A stretch of 64,000 nucleotides of DNA, taken from the NCBI GenBank assembly GCA_041390865.1, contig JAWKPC010000022.1, positions 7,794 to 71,793 on the forward strand, read 5' to 3'. The notes under the pieces are model-generated. The model was not told the DNA's origin. It saw only the letters and a list, made by a program, of their open reading frames with translations, and searched no databases. This document shows, in pieces, positions 17,279-25,831 of this stretch (positions within the stretch are counted from its first letter, which is position 1; each line of letters opens with the position of its first letter). Both the position numbers and the translations under genes were made by a program. Origin of the DNA: JAUIIK01 sp041390865 (GTDB taxonomy: Bacteria; Chloroflexota; Chloroflexia; Thermomicrobiales; CFX8).

Positions 17279-20200
17279 ATGAACTCATCCCAGAAGCTAC
17301 GTCTGCTGATTGTTGAAGACGACGCCATCGATTTCCGGCGCCTGCGAGAGGCACTGCGCGAGCACCGGCCGGACCGCTACTTCCTCAAACACGCTTCGAA
17401 CATGGAACAGGCTTCCGCGACGCTCTCGGAAGAGCGCTTCGATCTCGTTCTGCTCGATATCTCGTTGCCGGACAGTTCCGGGGTCGAGGAGCTGGAGAAG
17501 GTCCAGCGGATGGCGCCGGACTCACTGATCATCCTGCTCGGCAACGGACGGGACATGGAGACCGGATTTGCCGCGGTGAGCGCGGGCGCTGAGGATTTCC
17601 TGGTCAAAGACGATCTGAAGGCCGATCGGCTGGAGCAGGCCATCGAGTATGCGGTCGCGCGACGACAGTATCAGCAGAACGCCAACTCCGATGGCGCCGT
17701 GCTCCGCGAGCTGTTTGACCAGATTGGCGAACTTGCGGTCGTCGTCGATTCGACCGGCAATCTAAGGGCCGGTCATGACAACCTTCGGAGAGTTCTGGAC
17801 CACCAGCCGGACCAGCTGTATTTCCGCACCTGGATAGGACTGCTGCATCCGGAGGATCAGGCCGAAGCCCGGCGCGTCTGGAATCGCCTGTTGATCGATC
17901 CCGGTGAGCCTCAGGGCCTTGTCGCGAGGTTTCCCCGGCCAGACGGCGACTGGAGCGAGTTTGACCTGACGCTGGCGAACAGAATCGACGAGCCTTCCAT
18001 TGGCGGGGTGTTGATCACCGGTTCGAATATCGCAAGAGTGGTTGCCTACGAAAGCGTTGCCAGACAGTTCTCGGATGTCTCCAGGGTGATGCTGGCGTCG
18101 CCAGAACCGGACAGTGCGGTGAACGCGATATTTGCTTCGATCGGCTCATCCTTCTCCGTCGATGAGATTCGCCTTTTCGAGTATGTCGACTCCGAGCTGA
18201 ACGGAACGATGGAAGCGGCTGAACGCTATGCCTGGAGCAGCTGGGAAGGCGGCCCCGGTCGGCTCAGTCCGGTAGTCAATCGCGCTCTCGTGGACGCCGG
18301 CATCTACGCGCAGCTGGGGGACGAGGCGAGGCGGAATCCTGCGAGCGGGATGATCCAGCTGACTCCCCGGAGATCGGCTGGCGAGACGAACTTTCTCGCC
18401 GAGCCGCTGATGCTCGTGCCGATCTACACCCGGAACATGCTCTGGGGCGTCGTGATGGTCGTGATGCCTGCCGGTCCGCCGGAGTGGTCCGACGAGCAAT
18501 GTATGGCGCTCAAGGCGACGGTTGATGCGGTCGGAGCAATCGTCTGCAGGCCCACCGTTGCTGTCGATCCGTCGGGCGGATTCGATCGAACGACCCGGAT
18601 CCTCGACCGGGTCAAAGGCGGCGTCCTGCTCTACGACCGCAGTGGGAACCTCACCTACGCCAATCCTGCTGTGCAAGAGATCACCGGCAGGAGTGCCGGG
18701 GAGTTCTTCGAAAGTCAGCGCTTCTTGCTGGGAAGCGAATCGGCGCGCAACATCGATCAGACGTTCGAGCACAGTGACGGGCGGGTCGTCCACGCGACGC
18801 TTGACATCACGCCGCTCGAAGATGGCGGCGTCATCTCGATTTACGACACCAGCAGCATCCGCAGGGCCGCCCAGATCATGCATGCGAACCAGGCGCGGCT
18901 ACGCTCCATCGTCGAGACGGCGATCGAGGGTATTCTGACGCTGGACGCCCAGGGGCAGGTCGAATCGCTGAACCCGGCCGCCGAGCAAATGTTCAGAGCC
19001 TCGAGCTCCGAAGCGGTCGGGAAGCATCTGGTCGATCTGATACCGGAACACTTCACCGGTGATGACGAGCACCAGTACCTTCACGACTATTTCGACACGC
19101 TTCCCGGGGGCGCCGAGGACGAGGTCCACGAGCTGTATGCCGTGCGGACGGACGGCTCTGCTTTCCCGATCGAGATGAACTTGCGCCACTACGATCACCG
19201 CAACCGGCGCAAGTTCATCGCCAGCGTTCGGGATGTCAGCAAGCAGAAGGCTGCCGAAGAACGTGTTGCCCGGCAGCTTTGGCAGCTACGCGCGCTGCAT
19301 CGCGTTGACAGGGCGTTGAGCGCCAGCCGCGATCAGCAAGTCATCCTGGATGTTGCGGCCGACCAGATCATCATGACGCCGGATATCGACATCGCGATCA
19401 TCCGGTCATTTAGCGATGTTTCCCAGGAACTGACGCTCCGGTCGGAACGGGGGCTTGCGGCCTCGGAGTCGGTGGCGCCGATCGTCCGGCCGGGTCACGG
19501 CCTGGCCGGTCGGTCGGCCTTTGATCGTCAGCCGGTCGTACTCGAGCATGCGGATGATTCTCTGGTCTGGGAAGGTGAGACGCCGGCCTTTGGCAAGGGC
19601 AGCCCGGTTGCCGGCCTCGCGATCCCCCTCATCGTTAGTTCCCAGCTCAAAGGGACGATCGAGGTTTATGGGCGCGATCGTGAGCAGATCTCGGACGAGA
19701 CAGTTGGCTTCCTGAACAGCCTGAGCTACCAGGTAGCGAATGCGATCGATGAGACGGATCTGTTCTCTGCCCTCGTTCGGTCGAAGCAGCTCCCGGAAAG
19801 CGCCTATGAATCGACCCTCGAAGGATGGTCGCGGGCGCTGGAAATGCGGCGGGTAGATACCGAGGGACACGCGATGCGCGTCTCGCAGATGGCTGTCGAA
19901 CTGGGCAGAGAGATGCGTCTCGAAGGAGAGGATCTCAAATCCCTCCGCCGCGGCGCGCTTCTCCACGACATCGGCAAGATCGGTATTCCCGACGCAGTGC
20001 TTCACAAGCCCGGTACGCTCGACGAGGATGACTGGGCAATGATCCGTGAAGTTCCAAAACATGCAATGGACCTCCTCAGCGGACTGCCGTTTCTCCGTGA
20101 TGCATCGAGCGTGCCGTACTTCCATCACGAGAAGTGGGACGGGACCGGCTACCCAAATGGTCTCGTCGGCGAGGCGATACCATTGGCTGCCCGAATCTTT

Positions 20201-20437
20201 GCCGTCGTCGATGTGTGGGACACGTTGATTTCCGACCGGCCGTACCGGAAGGCGCTGTCGAGAGAGCAGGCGATCGAGGAGATCCTCTCGCAGTCCGGCA
20301 CGAGCTTCGATCCGCGGGTCGTCGATGCCTTCCTGCGAATCATCGAAGAGCGGGACGATGAAGACGCGGGCCGGCACGATGTCCAGATCTCCGAGTCGCC
20401 GGTGCCTGTCGTGACCCAGCCGGAGACAGACGAGTAG
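17279..20437 (+). CDS. Response regulator with GAF/PAS sensors and HD-GYP cyclic-di-GMP phosphodiesterase domain
   Basis: A 1052-residue cytoplasmic signalling protein. Order of domains: receiver 1-125 with phospho-acceptor Asp near 60 (LVLLDISLPDSSG); a PAS-like region about 145-255; GAF about 265-425; PAS about 435-530 (GVLLYDRSGNLTYANPAV); a second PAS about 535-655 (GILTLDAQGQVESLNPAAE); a second GAF about 665-830; and HD-GYP 850-1030. The catalytic marks are intact: HDIGKIGIPD with HD at 896-897 and HHEKWDGTGYP at 949-959, so it should hydrolyse cyclic-di-GMP. No GGDEF domain is present. No transmembrane segment is seen. No histidine kinase gene is nearby, so the partner that phosphorylates it is unknown. 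No Shine-Dalgarno is evident. Confidence 0.9.
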   Translation: MNSSQKLRLLIVEDDAIDFRRLREALREHRPDRYFLKHASNMEQASATLSEERFDLVLLDISLPDSSGVEELEKVQRMAPDSLIILLGNGRDMETGFAAVSAGAEDFLVKDDLKADRLEQAIEYAVARRQYQQNANSDGAVLRELFDQIGELAVVVDSTGNLRAGHDNLRRVLDHQPDQLYFRTWIGLLHPEDQAEARRVWNRLLIDPGEPQGLVARFPRPDGDWSEFDLTLANRIDEPSIGGVLITGSNIARVVAYESVARQFSDVSRVMLASPEPDSAVNAIFASIGSSFSVDEIRLFEYVDSELNGTMEAAERYAWSSWEGGPGRLSPVVNRALVDAGIYAQLGDEARRNPASGMIQLTPRRSAGETNFLAEPLMLVPIYTRNMLWGVVMVVMPAGPPEWSDEQCMALKATVDAVGAIVCRPTVAVDPSGGFDRTTRILDRVKGGVLLYDRSGNLTYANPAVQEITGRSAGEFFESQRFLLGSESARNIDQTFEHSDGRVVHATLDITPLEDGGVISIYDTSSIRRAAQIMHANQARLRSIVETAIEGILTLDAQGQVESLNPAAEQMFRASSSEAVGKHLVDLIPEHFTGDDEHQYLHDYFDTLPGGAEDEVHELYAVRTDGSAFPIEMNLRHYDHRNRRKFIASVRDVSKQKAAEERVARQLWQLRALHRVDRALSASRDQQVILDVAADQIIMTPDIDIAIIRSFSDVSQELTLRSERGLAASESVAPIVRPGHGLAGRSAFDRQPVVLEHADDSLVWEGETPAFGKGSPVAGLAIPLIVSSQLKGTIEVYGRDREQISDETVGFLNSLSYQVANAIDETDLFSALVRSKQLPESAYESTLEGWSRALEMRRVDTEGHAMRVSQMAVELGREMRLEGEDLKSLRRGALLHDIGKIGIPDAVLHKPGTLDEDDWAMIREVPKHAMDLLSGLPFLRDASSVPYFHHEKWDGTGYPNGLVGEAIPLAARIFAVVDVWDTLISDRPYRKALSREQAIEEILSQSGTSFDPRVVDAFLRIIEERDDEDAGRHDVQISESPVPVVTQPETDE

Positions 20438-20635
20438 GATTCCGGCGCTTATCGGCCCTTCCTGTGCCACATCACTACGGACGTCCTAGGGACATATCCC
20501 AGCGGGCTACATCCTCATCCAGCGGGTCGGGCTGATGCCCGCCGTCTGATAGACTCCGATTTGGCTGGCCACCACATGATGAATCGCGCCGTCAACCCGT
20601 TGCTATGACTGCCCAGTCGAGAGGCCCATCCCACA

Positions 20636-21499
20636 ATGCCGGAAGAACTATTCGATCTCTTTGAAGAGGTCTTCGATGAGGTGAGCGATCGCCGGAAGAA
20701 GAGCAAGAAGAAACGCAAGAAGCAGGCACGCCGCGATACCGAGCCTCCAGCTCAGGACCGCGCTCCTCGACAGGAACCCTCCAGCGGCGGGGTGTTTGGA
20801 CGCATCACCAGACTGTTCCAACCGCAGTCCCCGCCTCCGCAGCAACAGCAAGCAGCCCCCGAGCCGAGCCCCGAGGCCGATCTGGACGCCGCCTACCGGC
20901 AGCAGCTGGCGCTGCTCGAGGATGTCCGGCGTAGCGTTGAGGAAGTGACCGACGCCCAGCGCAGGATGCAGGAACGGGCTCTACGGAATGAGCGCCGTCG
21001 CGCCGATTTCGAAGCCCAGGCGCGCCAGCATCTAGCGGACGGGCGGGAGGATCTGGCCCGGGTCGCGCTGGAGAGAAAGCGTCTCGCAGACACGCAAACC
21101 GAGGAGTTCGAACGCGAGCTGGCCAAGCTCAGCCACGAGCAAACCCAGCTGCTGCGGGCCGAAGCCCGTCTGGAGGCGAAGATCGAGGCTTTCCGGACGC
21201 GGCGCGATGTGCTGCGTTCGCAACGCGCATCGGCGGAGGCCCAGGCGCGGATCAGCGAAGCGTATGGCGGCTTGTCCGAAGAGTCGAGCGATGTTGCCTA
21301 CACGGTGAAGCGGATCGAGACGCATACGGCCGAGCTGCGCAGCCGCGGCGCCGCCGTCGATCAGATGCTGGACGACGGGCTCGTCCAAGGCGTCGAGGAC
21401 CCGAAACAGCGGTTCGACCGGCGCCTCGCTCTGTCCGAGGTTGACGACGACCTCGAACGGCTGCGGCGTGAATTGGATGAAGAGGCGCAACGCCAATGA
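20636..21499 (+). CDS. pspA: PspA/IM30 family coiled-coil membrane-stress protein
   Basis: A 287-residue protein with a basic Lys/Arg-rich N-terminus (RRKKSKKKRKKQARR), a Gln/Pro-rich linker to about 80, and a long coiled coil from about 82 to 225 typical of PspA/Vipp1/IM30 (EDVRRSVEEVTDAQRRMQER, LARVALERKRLADTQTEEFE). PspA proteins form ring or rod polymers on the inner face of the membrane and protect it under stress. The N-terminal extension is unusual: canonical PspA starts with an amphipathic helix, here perhaps supplied by MPEELFDLFEEVFDEV or GGVFGRITRLFQ. Its stop codon overlaps the start of PspAA (ATGA), so the pair is co-translated. Confidence 0.82.
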   Translation: MPEELFDLFEEVFDEVSDRRKKSKKKRKKQARRDTEPPAQDRAPRQEPSSGGVFGRITRLFQPQSPPPQQQQAAPEPSPEADLDAAYRQQLALLEDVRRSVEEVTDAQRRMQERALRNERRRADFEAQARQHLADGREDLARVALERKRLADTQTEEFERELAKLSHEQTQLLRAEARLEAKIEAFRTRRDVLRSQRASAEAQARISEAYGGLSEESSDVAYTVKRIETHTAELRSRGAAVDQMLDDGLVQGVEDPKQRFDRRLALSEVDDDLERLRRELDEEAQRQ

Positions 21500-21772
21500 T
21501 TGTCCGGATTGTGGGCGAGGGCCAGTACCGCCTCGACGATATCTTGATCGACGATCTCAACGAGCTCGACCGGCAGCTCCAGGCGGATCTCGAAGCCGGA
21601 GACGCCGAGCACTTCGCTGAATTGCTCCACCAGATGGCGGCACTGGTTCACGAGCGGGGAACCCCGGTCGCGGACGACGAGCTTGTCCGTTCCGATGCGA
21701 TCCTGCCTCCCGAAGATGCGACGGTCGAGAAGTCGAGGCGATGCTCGCGTCGAAGGCTTGATCCCGGACTGA
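21496..21772 (+). CDS. PspA-associated protein PspAA, frameshifted near its end
   Basis: Small partner of PspA: the start MIVRIVGEGQYRLDDILIDD and the later HERGTPVADDELVRSDAILP match the PspAA family closely. The gene begins inside the pspA stop (ATGA overlap). After DATVE the reading frame breaks: VEAMLA lies in a second frame and EGLIPD plus a TGA at 21770-21772 in the third, so two one-base changes separate the present reading from a normal end at about 92 residues. The straight frame instead runs on to 21876 with an Arg/His-rich tail that is probably not made. PspAA is found next to pspA in actinobacteria, Chloroflexota and archaea; its biochemical role is not settled. Confidence 0.75.
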
Positions 21773-21904
21773 GGCCCCGGGATCCGCACGCGCATACGCA
21801 CCATTCGAGCTACGAGCACCCGCGTCGCCAGCAACCGGTGCCGGCCGCTCCAGGACCGTCGGGCCTTGACGGGTGACAGTCGAGCCCATATACTCCAGCC
21901 CAAT

Positions 21905-22022
21905 AGTGGGGAGTAGCCTGCGCGCTGGGCCTGGGCCCGATGCGTTCGGTCAATCGTCGGAACAGAGATGCGGCGCATCTCTCGGTTGGCCGGTACTTCA
22001 GATGACGTGAGGCGAGACCACT
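21905..22022 (+). ncRNA. yybP-ykoY (Mn2+) riboswitch upstream of TerC
   Basis: The leader of the TerC gene carries the yybP-ykoY hallmark GGGGAGTAGCC at 21908-21918 and the 3' element GGCGAGACCA at 22011-22020. AGTGG at 21905-21909 pairs with CCACT at 22018-22022 to close helix P1. Between them are two GC-rich arms (for example GAGATGCGGCGCATCTC at 21965-21981). This RNA class binds Mn2+ and commonly controls TerC/Alx-type membrane proteins and Mn exporters, which matches the gene 78 bases downstream. The 3' strand of P1 overlaps the 5' arm of a terminator, so Mn2+ binding should turn expression on. Confidence 0.82.
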
Positions 22023-22056
22023 GCGACACAGCTGTGCCGTAGCGGCTCGTTTTTTT
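22013..22056 (+). terminator. Riboswitch-controlled terminator
   Basis: CGAG(A)CC at 22013-22019 can pair with GGCTCG at 22044-22049, enclosing the small palindrome CACAGCTGTG at 22026-22035, and is followed directly by seven T residues at 22050-22056. Its left arm shares CC (22018-22019) with helix P1 of the riboswitch, so the two structures exclude each other. Confidence 0.75.
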
Positions 22057-22099
22057 GTTGTCTGAAAGCCGCCAATCCTGACGAGGATGTGCCGATTTC

Positions 22100-23101
22100 A
22101 TGGATGTCAGTCTCTGGTTCTGGGCCGCGTTCCTGCTCTTTATCGCCGGAATGCTCGCCCTTGATCTCGGTGTCTTCAACCGGACACCCCACGCCGTCAC
22201 CGCCAAGGAGGCGGCAATCTGGAGTGCCGCCTGGGTCAGCCTCTCGCTCCTGTTCAACGCCGGCATCTACTTCTACGGCGGCAGCGAGCCGGCGCTCGAG
22301 TTCCTGACCGGTTATCTGGTCGAGAAGTCGCTGGCGGTCGACAATATCTTCGTGTTCGTGTTGATCTTCACTGCCTTCGCCGTGCCGCAGGTCTACCAGC
22401 ACCGGGTTCTGTTCTGGGGCATCATCGGGGCGCTGGTATTGCGTGGCGTTCTGATCCTGAGTGGCAGCTACCTGGTCAAGAACTTCCACTGGGTGCTCTA
22501 CATCTTCGGCGCGTTCCTCGTCTTTACCGGCATCAAGCTCTACCGTGAGCGGAACGAGCACGAGGCCGATATGAGCGACACCCTCGGGGTGCGGATCCTG
22601 CGTCGCGTCATACCCGTTACGGATGAGTACCGCGGCCATCGGTTCGTGTTCCGCGATGCCGGAAAGCTGGTGGCGACGCCGCTCTTCGTCGTGATGGCGG
22701 TCGTCATCGTGACCGACATCGTCTTTGCGGTCGACTCGATCCCGGCGATCTTTGCGATCAGCCAGGATCCGTTCATTGTCTTTACCTCGAACGTCTTCGC
22801 CGTCCTCGGGCTGCGCTCGATGTACTTCCTCCTGGCGGACGTCATTCAGCGATTCCAGTACCTGCGCCACGGGTTGAGCGTTATCCTCGTGTTCATCGGG
22901 GTGAAAATGGTGCTGATCGACATCTACAAGATCCCGATTGCCGTCTCACTGAGCGTGATCGTGCTGGTCTTCGCCGTCGCGATCTTTGCCTCCATCCGGC
23001 GCGACCGGGAGCTCGAGATGGCCGCCGAGGCGTCCGCAACCGACAAGCAGATAACGACGGGGCTCGAGACCGTCTCGGGCCCGCCGCAATCAGACGACTA
23101 G
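22100..23101 (+). CDS. TerC/Alx family integral membrane protein (metal ion homeostasis)
   Basis: A 333-residue protein with about eight to nine membrane helices. TerC-family marks are GYLVEKSLAVDNIFVFVLIF near residue 75 and VIVTDIVFAVDSIPAIFAIS near 215, each carrying acidic residues that line the ion pathway. E. coli Alx and MntP-linked systems of this family export or balance Mn2+; the yybP-ykoY riboswitch upstream makes manganese the likely ligand and substrate here. The C-terminal 45 residues are hydrophilic and cytosolic. The zinc-ribbon gene starts 17 bases past the stop, so the two may share a transcript. No strong Shine-Dalgarno is visible, only GAGG about 16 bases upstream. Confidence 0.9.
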   Translation: MDVSLWFWAAFLLFIAGMLALDLGVFNRTPHAVTAKEAAIWSAAWVSLSLLFNAGIYFYGGSEPALEFLTGYLVEKSLAVDNIFVFVLIFTAFAVPQVYQHRVLFWGIIGALVLRGVLILSGSYLVKNFHWVLYIFGAFLVFTGIKLYRERNEHEADMSDTLGVRILRRVIPVTDEYRGHRFVFRDAGKLVATPLFVVMAVVIVTDIVFAVDSIPAIFAISQDPFIVFTSNVFAVLGLRSMYFLLADVIQRFQYLRHGLSVILVFIGVKMVLIDIYKIPIAVSLSVIVLVFAVAIFASIRRDRELEMAAEASATDKQITTGLETVSGPPQSDD

Positions 23102-23118
23102 AAGAAATGGAGAGAACG

Positions 23119-23382
23119 ATGCAGACGACGATCTACTGCCCGAAGTGCTCGGGCGACATGGTCCCGGTGCGCCGGAGCGGCGTGCTGATCGACCGTTGCT
23201 CCGACTGCAACGGTGTTTACCTCGACCGGGGTGAGCTTGAGAAGATCATCGCGATGGAGCAGCAGGCGAGCGATCGCTGGGAAGACGAGCCGGAGTACGA
23301 CGACGACGAGGATCGCGGCCGGAGCCGGCGCCGGAAGAGCCGCAAACGCAGCTTCTTCGAAGATCTCTTCGACATCGACTAG
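23119..23382 (+). CDS. TFIIB-type zinc-ribbon protein
   Basis: An 87-residue protein with a single zinc ribbon at the N-terminus: CPKCSGDM with CSDCNGVYLDRGELEKI, the four cysteines and Gly/Asp pattern of the bacterial zf-TFIIB family (usually annotated as zinc-ribbon domain proteins). A highly charged tail follows (acidic YDDDEDR, then RRRKSRKR) and a short FFEDLFDID end. The ATG at 23119 follows GGAGAGA; an in-frame ATG at 23107 would add four residues. It lies 17 bases behind the TerC gene and may be co-transcribed under the manganese riboswitch. Function of the family is unknown. Confidence 0.8.
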   Translation: MQTTIYCPKCSGDMVPVRRSGVLIDRCSDCNGVYLDRGELEKIIAMEQQASDRWEDEPEYDDDEDRGRSRRRKSRKRSFFEDLFDID

Positions 23383-23541
23383 CCGGCGCCGGCGCGGGAG
23401 CGGCTCGCCCGGCCGTCATATCGCGGCTCAGGCGCGCCCTCTCGCGGGGTAAATTCACCAGCATTGATGGGCATTCGATCGCCTGTTCATCTGACGAGTG
23501 GCACTCGTCGCCAGCGCGTATCATGACATCGGGAGGGCTCA

Positions 23542-23673
23542 ATGGATTTTGGCGATCTGTTCGACATATTCGGTGATATCAGCGGCGGCTGTCTGGTTGG
23601 CGTGGCCGTGCTGCTGGCGCTGCTTGCCTGTGGCGCGTGCGTCGTCGGCCTGTTGCTGATCAACGCCTTCTAG
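23542..23673 (+). CDS. Small membrane protein, 43 aa
   Basis: ATG at 23542 preceded by GGGAGGG eight bases upstream opens a 43-codon frame: acidic start MDFGDLFDIFGDI, then a Cys/Leu/Val-rich hydrophobic helix (CLVGVAVLLALLACGACVVG) and a short NAF end. It has one predicted transmembrane segment. The TAG at 23671-23673 overlaps the TAG of the MFS transporter gene on the other strand within the palindrome CTAG at 23670-23673. The strong ribosome site and clean hydrophobic segment support a real gene; no family is recognised. Confidence 0.6.
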   Translation: MDFGDLFDIFGDISGGCLVGVAVLLALLACGACVVGLLLINAF

Positions 23674-24949
23674 CTTGGCGGCACCGTAGCCGTGGCGATG
23701 GCGGTCGGTCGCGATGGTTGGGAGGAGATCGCGAAGAAGAACGTGGCGATCAGGGCTGCAAAGCCGAGCAGCCCGAATCCGAGGCGGTAGTCGCCGAGAC
23801 CGTCGACGATCAGCCCCATCGCTAGCGGCCCGCCGACTTCTCCCCACATCATGAACATGAACGTAAAGCCCATGATCTTCCCGAACGCCTGCCGCCCGAA
23901 GTAATCGGCCCGGAGCGGCATCATCTGGGCCCCGCGAAATCCGTGCGCCCAGCCCTGGATCATCACCGCAGCGATGATGACGCCGAGGCCGAAGCTCCGG
24001 CCAGGAGGAACATCGCCACCGCGTGGCCGGCGGTGGAAAATGTCGCCAACCAGCGCTTGCTGTAGCGGTCGCCGAGGAATCCGCCGAGCAGCTGGCCGAC
24101 CATCATCGAAGCCGTCAGCACCGCGACGATGCTCGACGCCGTGGCGAGGCTGAGGTCCAGCTCGCTGTTCAGATACGGAATCAGGTGGACCGAGACGGTC
24201 GTGACGATCATGACCGACAGGCTGTGGCCGACGGTCAGCGACCAGAAGGCGCGCGTTCGCATCGCCTGGCGGACAGTGAAGCTCGTCGAGCGCCCAACCA
24301 GCGGGACATCTCCGCTCGCTGTCTGGCCGCCGTCGGGCTCGTAGCCGTACTCCTCCGGCGAACGCCGCATGAGCTGGGCGAGCGGGATGCCCGCGACGAG
24401 GATGATGACGCCCGAGGCGAACGCCGTCGTCCGCCAGCCGTTCGTCGTCAGCGACCAGGCGACGATTGGAAGGAGCAGCCCGCCGATGGCTCCTCCGGTC
24501 TGCATGATTCCGAGCGCCGTCCCGCGACGCCGTTCGAACCAGTTGACGACCGTTGCCGTAATCGACATAAAGCCGCCGAGGCTGACTCCAATCGCCATCA
24601 TCATGAAGGTCAGATAGAACTGGAGCGGCGAGTTCATCTGGCTGAAGAGGATGAATCCGAGGCCGAACAATGCCAGCCCGACCGTCATGACGGCTCGCGG
24701 GCCGATCCGGTCGAGCATCCATCCCTGGAACGGGCCAAGCAAACCACTCTCGGCCCGTTGGAGAGAGTAGGCTGCCGAAAAGGTCGTCGTGCTCCAGCCG
24801 AATGAATCCTTGAGGACGACGACATAGGCGCCGTAGGCCTGCGAAAGCAGAGCGCCGGTGAGCGCTTGCACGCCGACACCGGCCGCGACGATCCACCAAC
24901 CGAAGAAGACACTTCGCGCGCGTTCGGTCGCGCGTTCCACCGCGGCCAT
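23670..24949 (-). CDS. Major facilitator superfamily transporter, one frameshift
   Basis: About 426 residues with 12 predicted helices when two frames are joined. The first frame from the ATG at 24949 covers roughly nine helices: RSVFFGWWIVAAGVGVQAL at helix 1, the loop 2-3 motif GWMLDRIGPRAVMTVGLALF, and helices to about residue 315. Near 24002 the continuation FGLGVIIAAVMIQGWAHGFR and FGKIMGFTFMFMMWGEVGGP lies in another frame, so one base is missing or two are extra. The pattern is that of monocarboxylate/oxalate-formate-type (OFA-like) transporters, but the substrate is not known. Its stop overlaps that of the 43-residue gene on the plus strand. Confidence 0.8.
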
Positions 24950-25281
24950 CGTTCACCTGTCTCAACGGAGCACGCTCCCGGTCCCCCGACCGGCCGCCGT
25001 CGTTGCCGGGATAGGGTACAACCGCCTGACCCGCTCCACAACCCTCGATTCGCCGTTTTGCGGTGCTTCGGCGGTGTCTTCTGCCATCACCTCGACACTG
25101 GAGTAGCATCGGTTCAACGTCACGAGTTGCCTGCATGGAGACTCCTGCGGCACGGCGCGACGAATCGGTACCTTGCTCCCACACGAGGGTATGACCTGAG
25201 TCTTTGACCGGGCTGGTACTTCCCGGCCATGCTTGTACCGGGTGATAGCGGAGACGTGAGTGAGAAAGGTTGTGCCACAGT
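24950..25281. other. Divergent promoter interval
   Basis: About 330 bases between the MFS gene (minus) and the PATAN-type gene (plus). A 41-codon minus-strand reading that starts near 25085 (MAEDTAEAPQ) has a weak GAGG site but no recognisable similarity, so it was not called. No riboswitch or terminator was recognised. Confidence 0.4.
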
Positions 25282-25755
25282 ATGCCCCCGGTTGATCTTA
25301 CGGGCATGTCCGTATCGAGCGTGCTTGGCGTCCTGAAGTGCCGCAAGGCTTCGGGAGAATTGCGAGTTATCAGCACCTACCGCCAGGTGGTGCTGAAGAT
25401 TGCCAACGGTGAAGTCTGCGGAGTCCAGTCGGACCGTCCGGCCGATCGTCTCGGGTTACAGATGATGAAGGCCGGCGATATCGGGGTGATCGAGCTGCAC
25501 GGCGCTCTCGTGGAGCAACATCAGCAGCGGTTGCGGGCGATCGCGACTGAGTCGCAGACTTCGCGGCTGGGCGAGATTCTCGTCGACCAGAATGTTCTGG
25601 AGCCGGACGAGCTTCAAGAAGCCCTCGACCGGTACATTTCCAGGATGACCGAGACCCTGGAAAAGGATCTCGTGCTCAAGATCGAATTTGTCGACGAATC
25701 GCCCCCGGATTCCAGCGAACCGGCACTTGAGTGGACGACTATTCAGGCCGGTTAG
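25282..25755 (+). CDS. PATAN/DUF4388-like domain protein
   Basis: A 157-residue cytosolic protein. The first 65 residues match the DUF4388/PATAN pattern found in signalling proteins of cyanobacteria, Chloroflexota and deltaproteobacteria: LTGMSVSSVLGVLKCRKASG, then ELRV and QVVLKIANGEVCGVQS. The middle (RLGEILVDQNVLEPDELQEA, LDRYISRM) resembles the helical MshEN/GspE N-terminal-like pattern in which a low-numbered helix-turn 'LG.iLv..g.l...eL..AL' recurs. The C-terminal segment ends in an acidic tail. ATG at 25282 is used, with AAAGG about 12 bases upstream. Probably a protein-interaction or nucleotide-binding module in gliding, pili or stress signalling; no neighbour settles this. Confidence 0.65.
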   Translation: MPPVDLTGMSVSSVLGVLKCRKASGELRVISTYRQVVLKIANGEVCGVQSDRPADRLGLQMMKAGDIGVIELHGALVEQHQQRLRAIATESQTSRLGEILVDQNVLEPDELQEALDRYISRMTETLEKDLVLKIEFVDESPPDSSEPALEWTTIQAG

Positions 25756-25831
25756 CGTTCCAGACGGGATCTACGACCGCGAGCCATCATCGTTCAACGG
25801 AGACTGGGGGTAGGCGTTCTGGAGCGTTCCG

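Noticed and set aside
23670..25376. A 568-codon minus-strand frame over the MFS locus
   Set aside because: Only its last ~110 codons are transporter sequence; the rest is out of frame with the real N-terminal nine helices starting at 24949.
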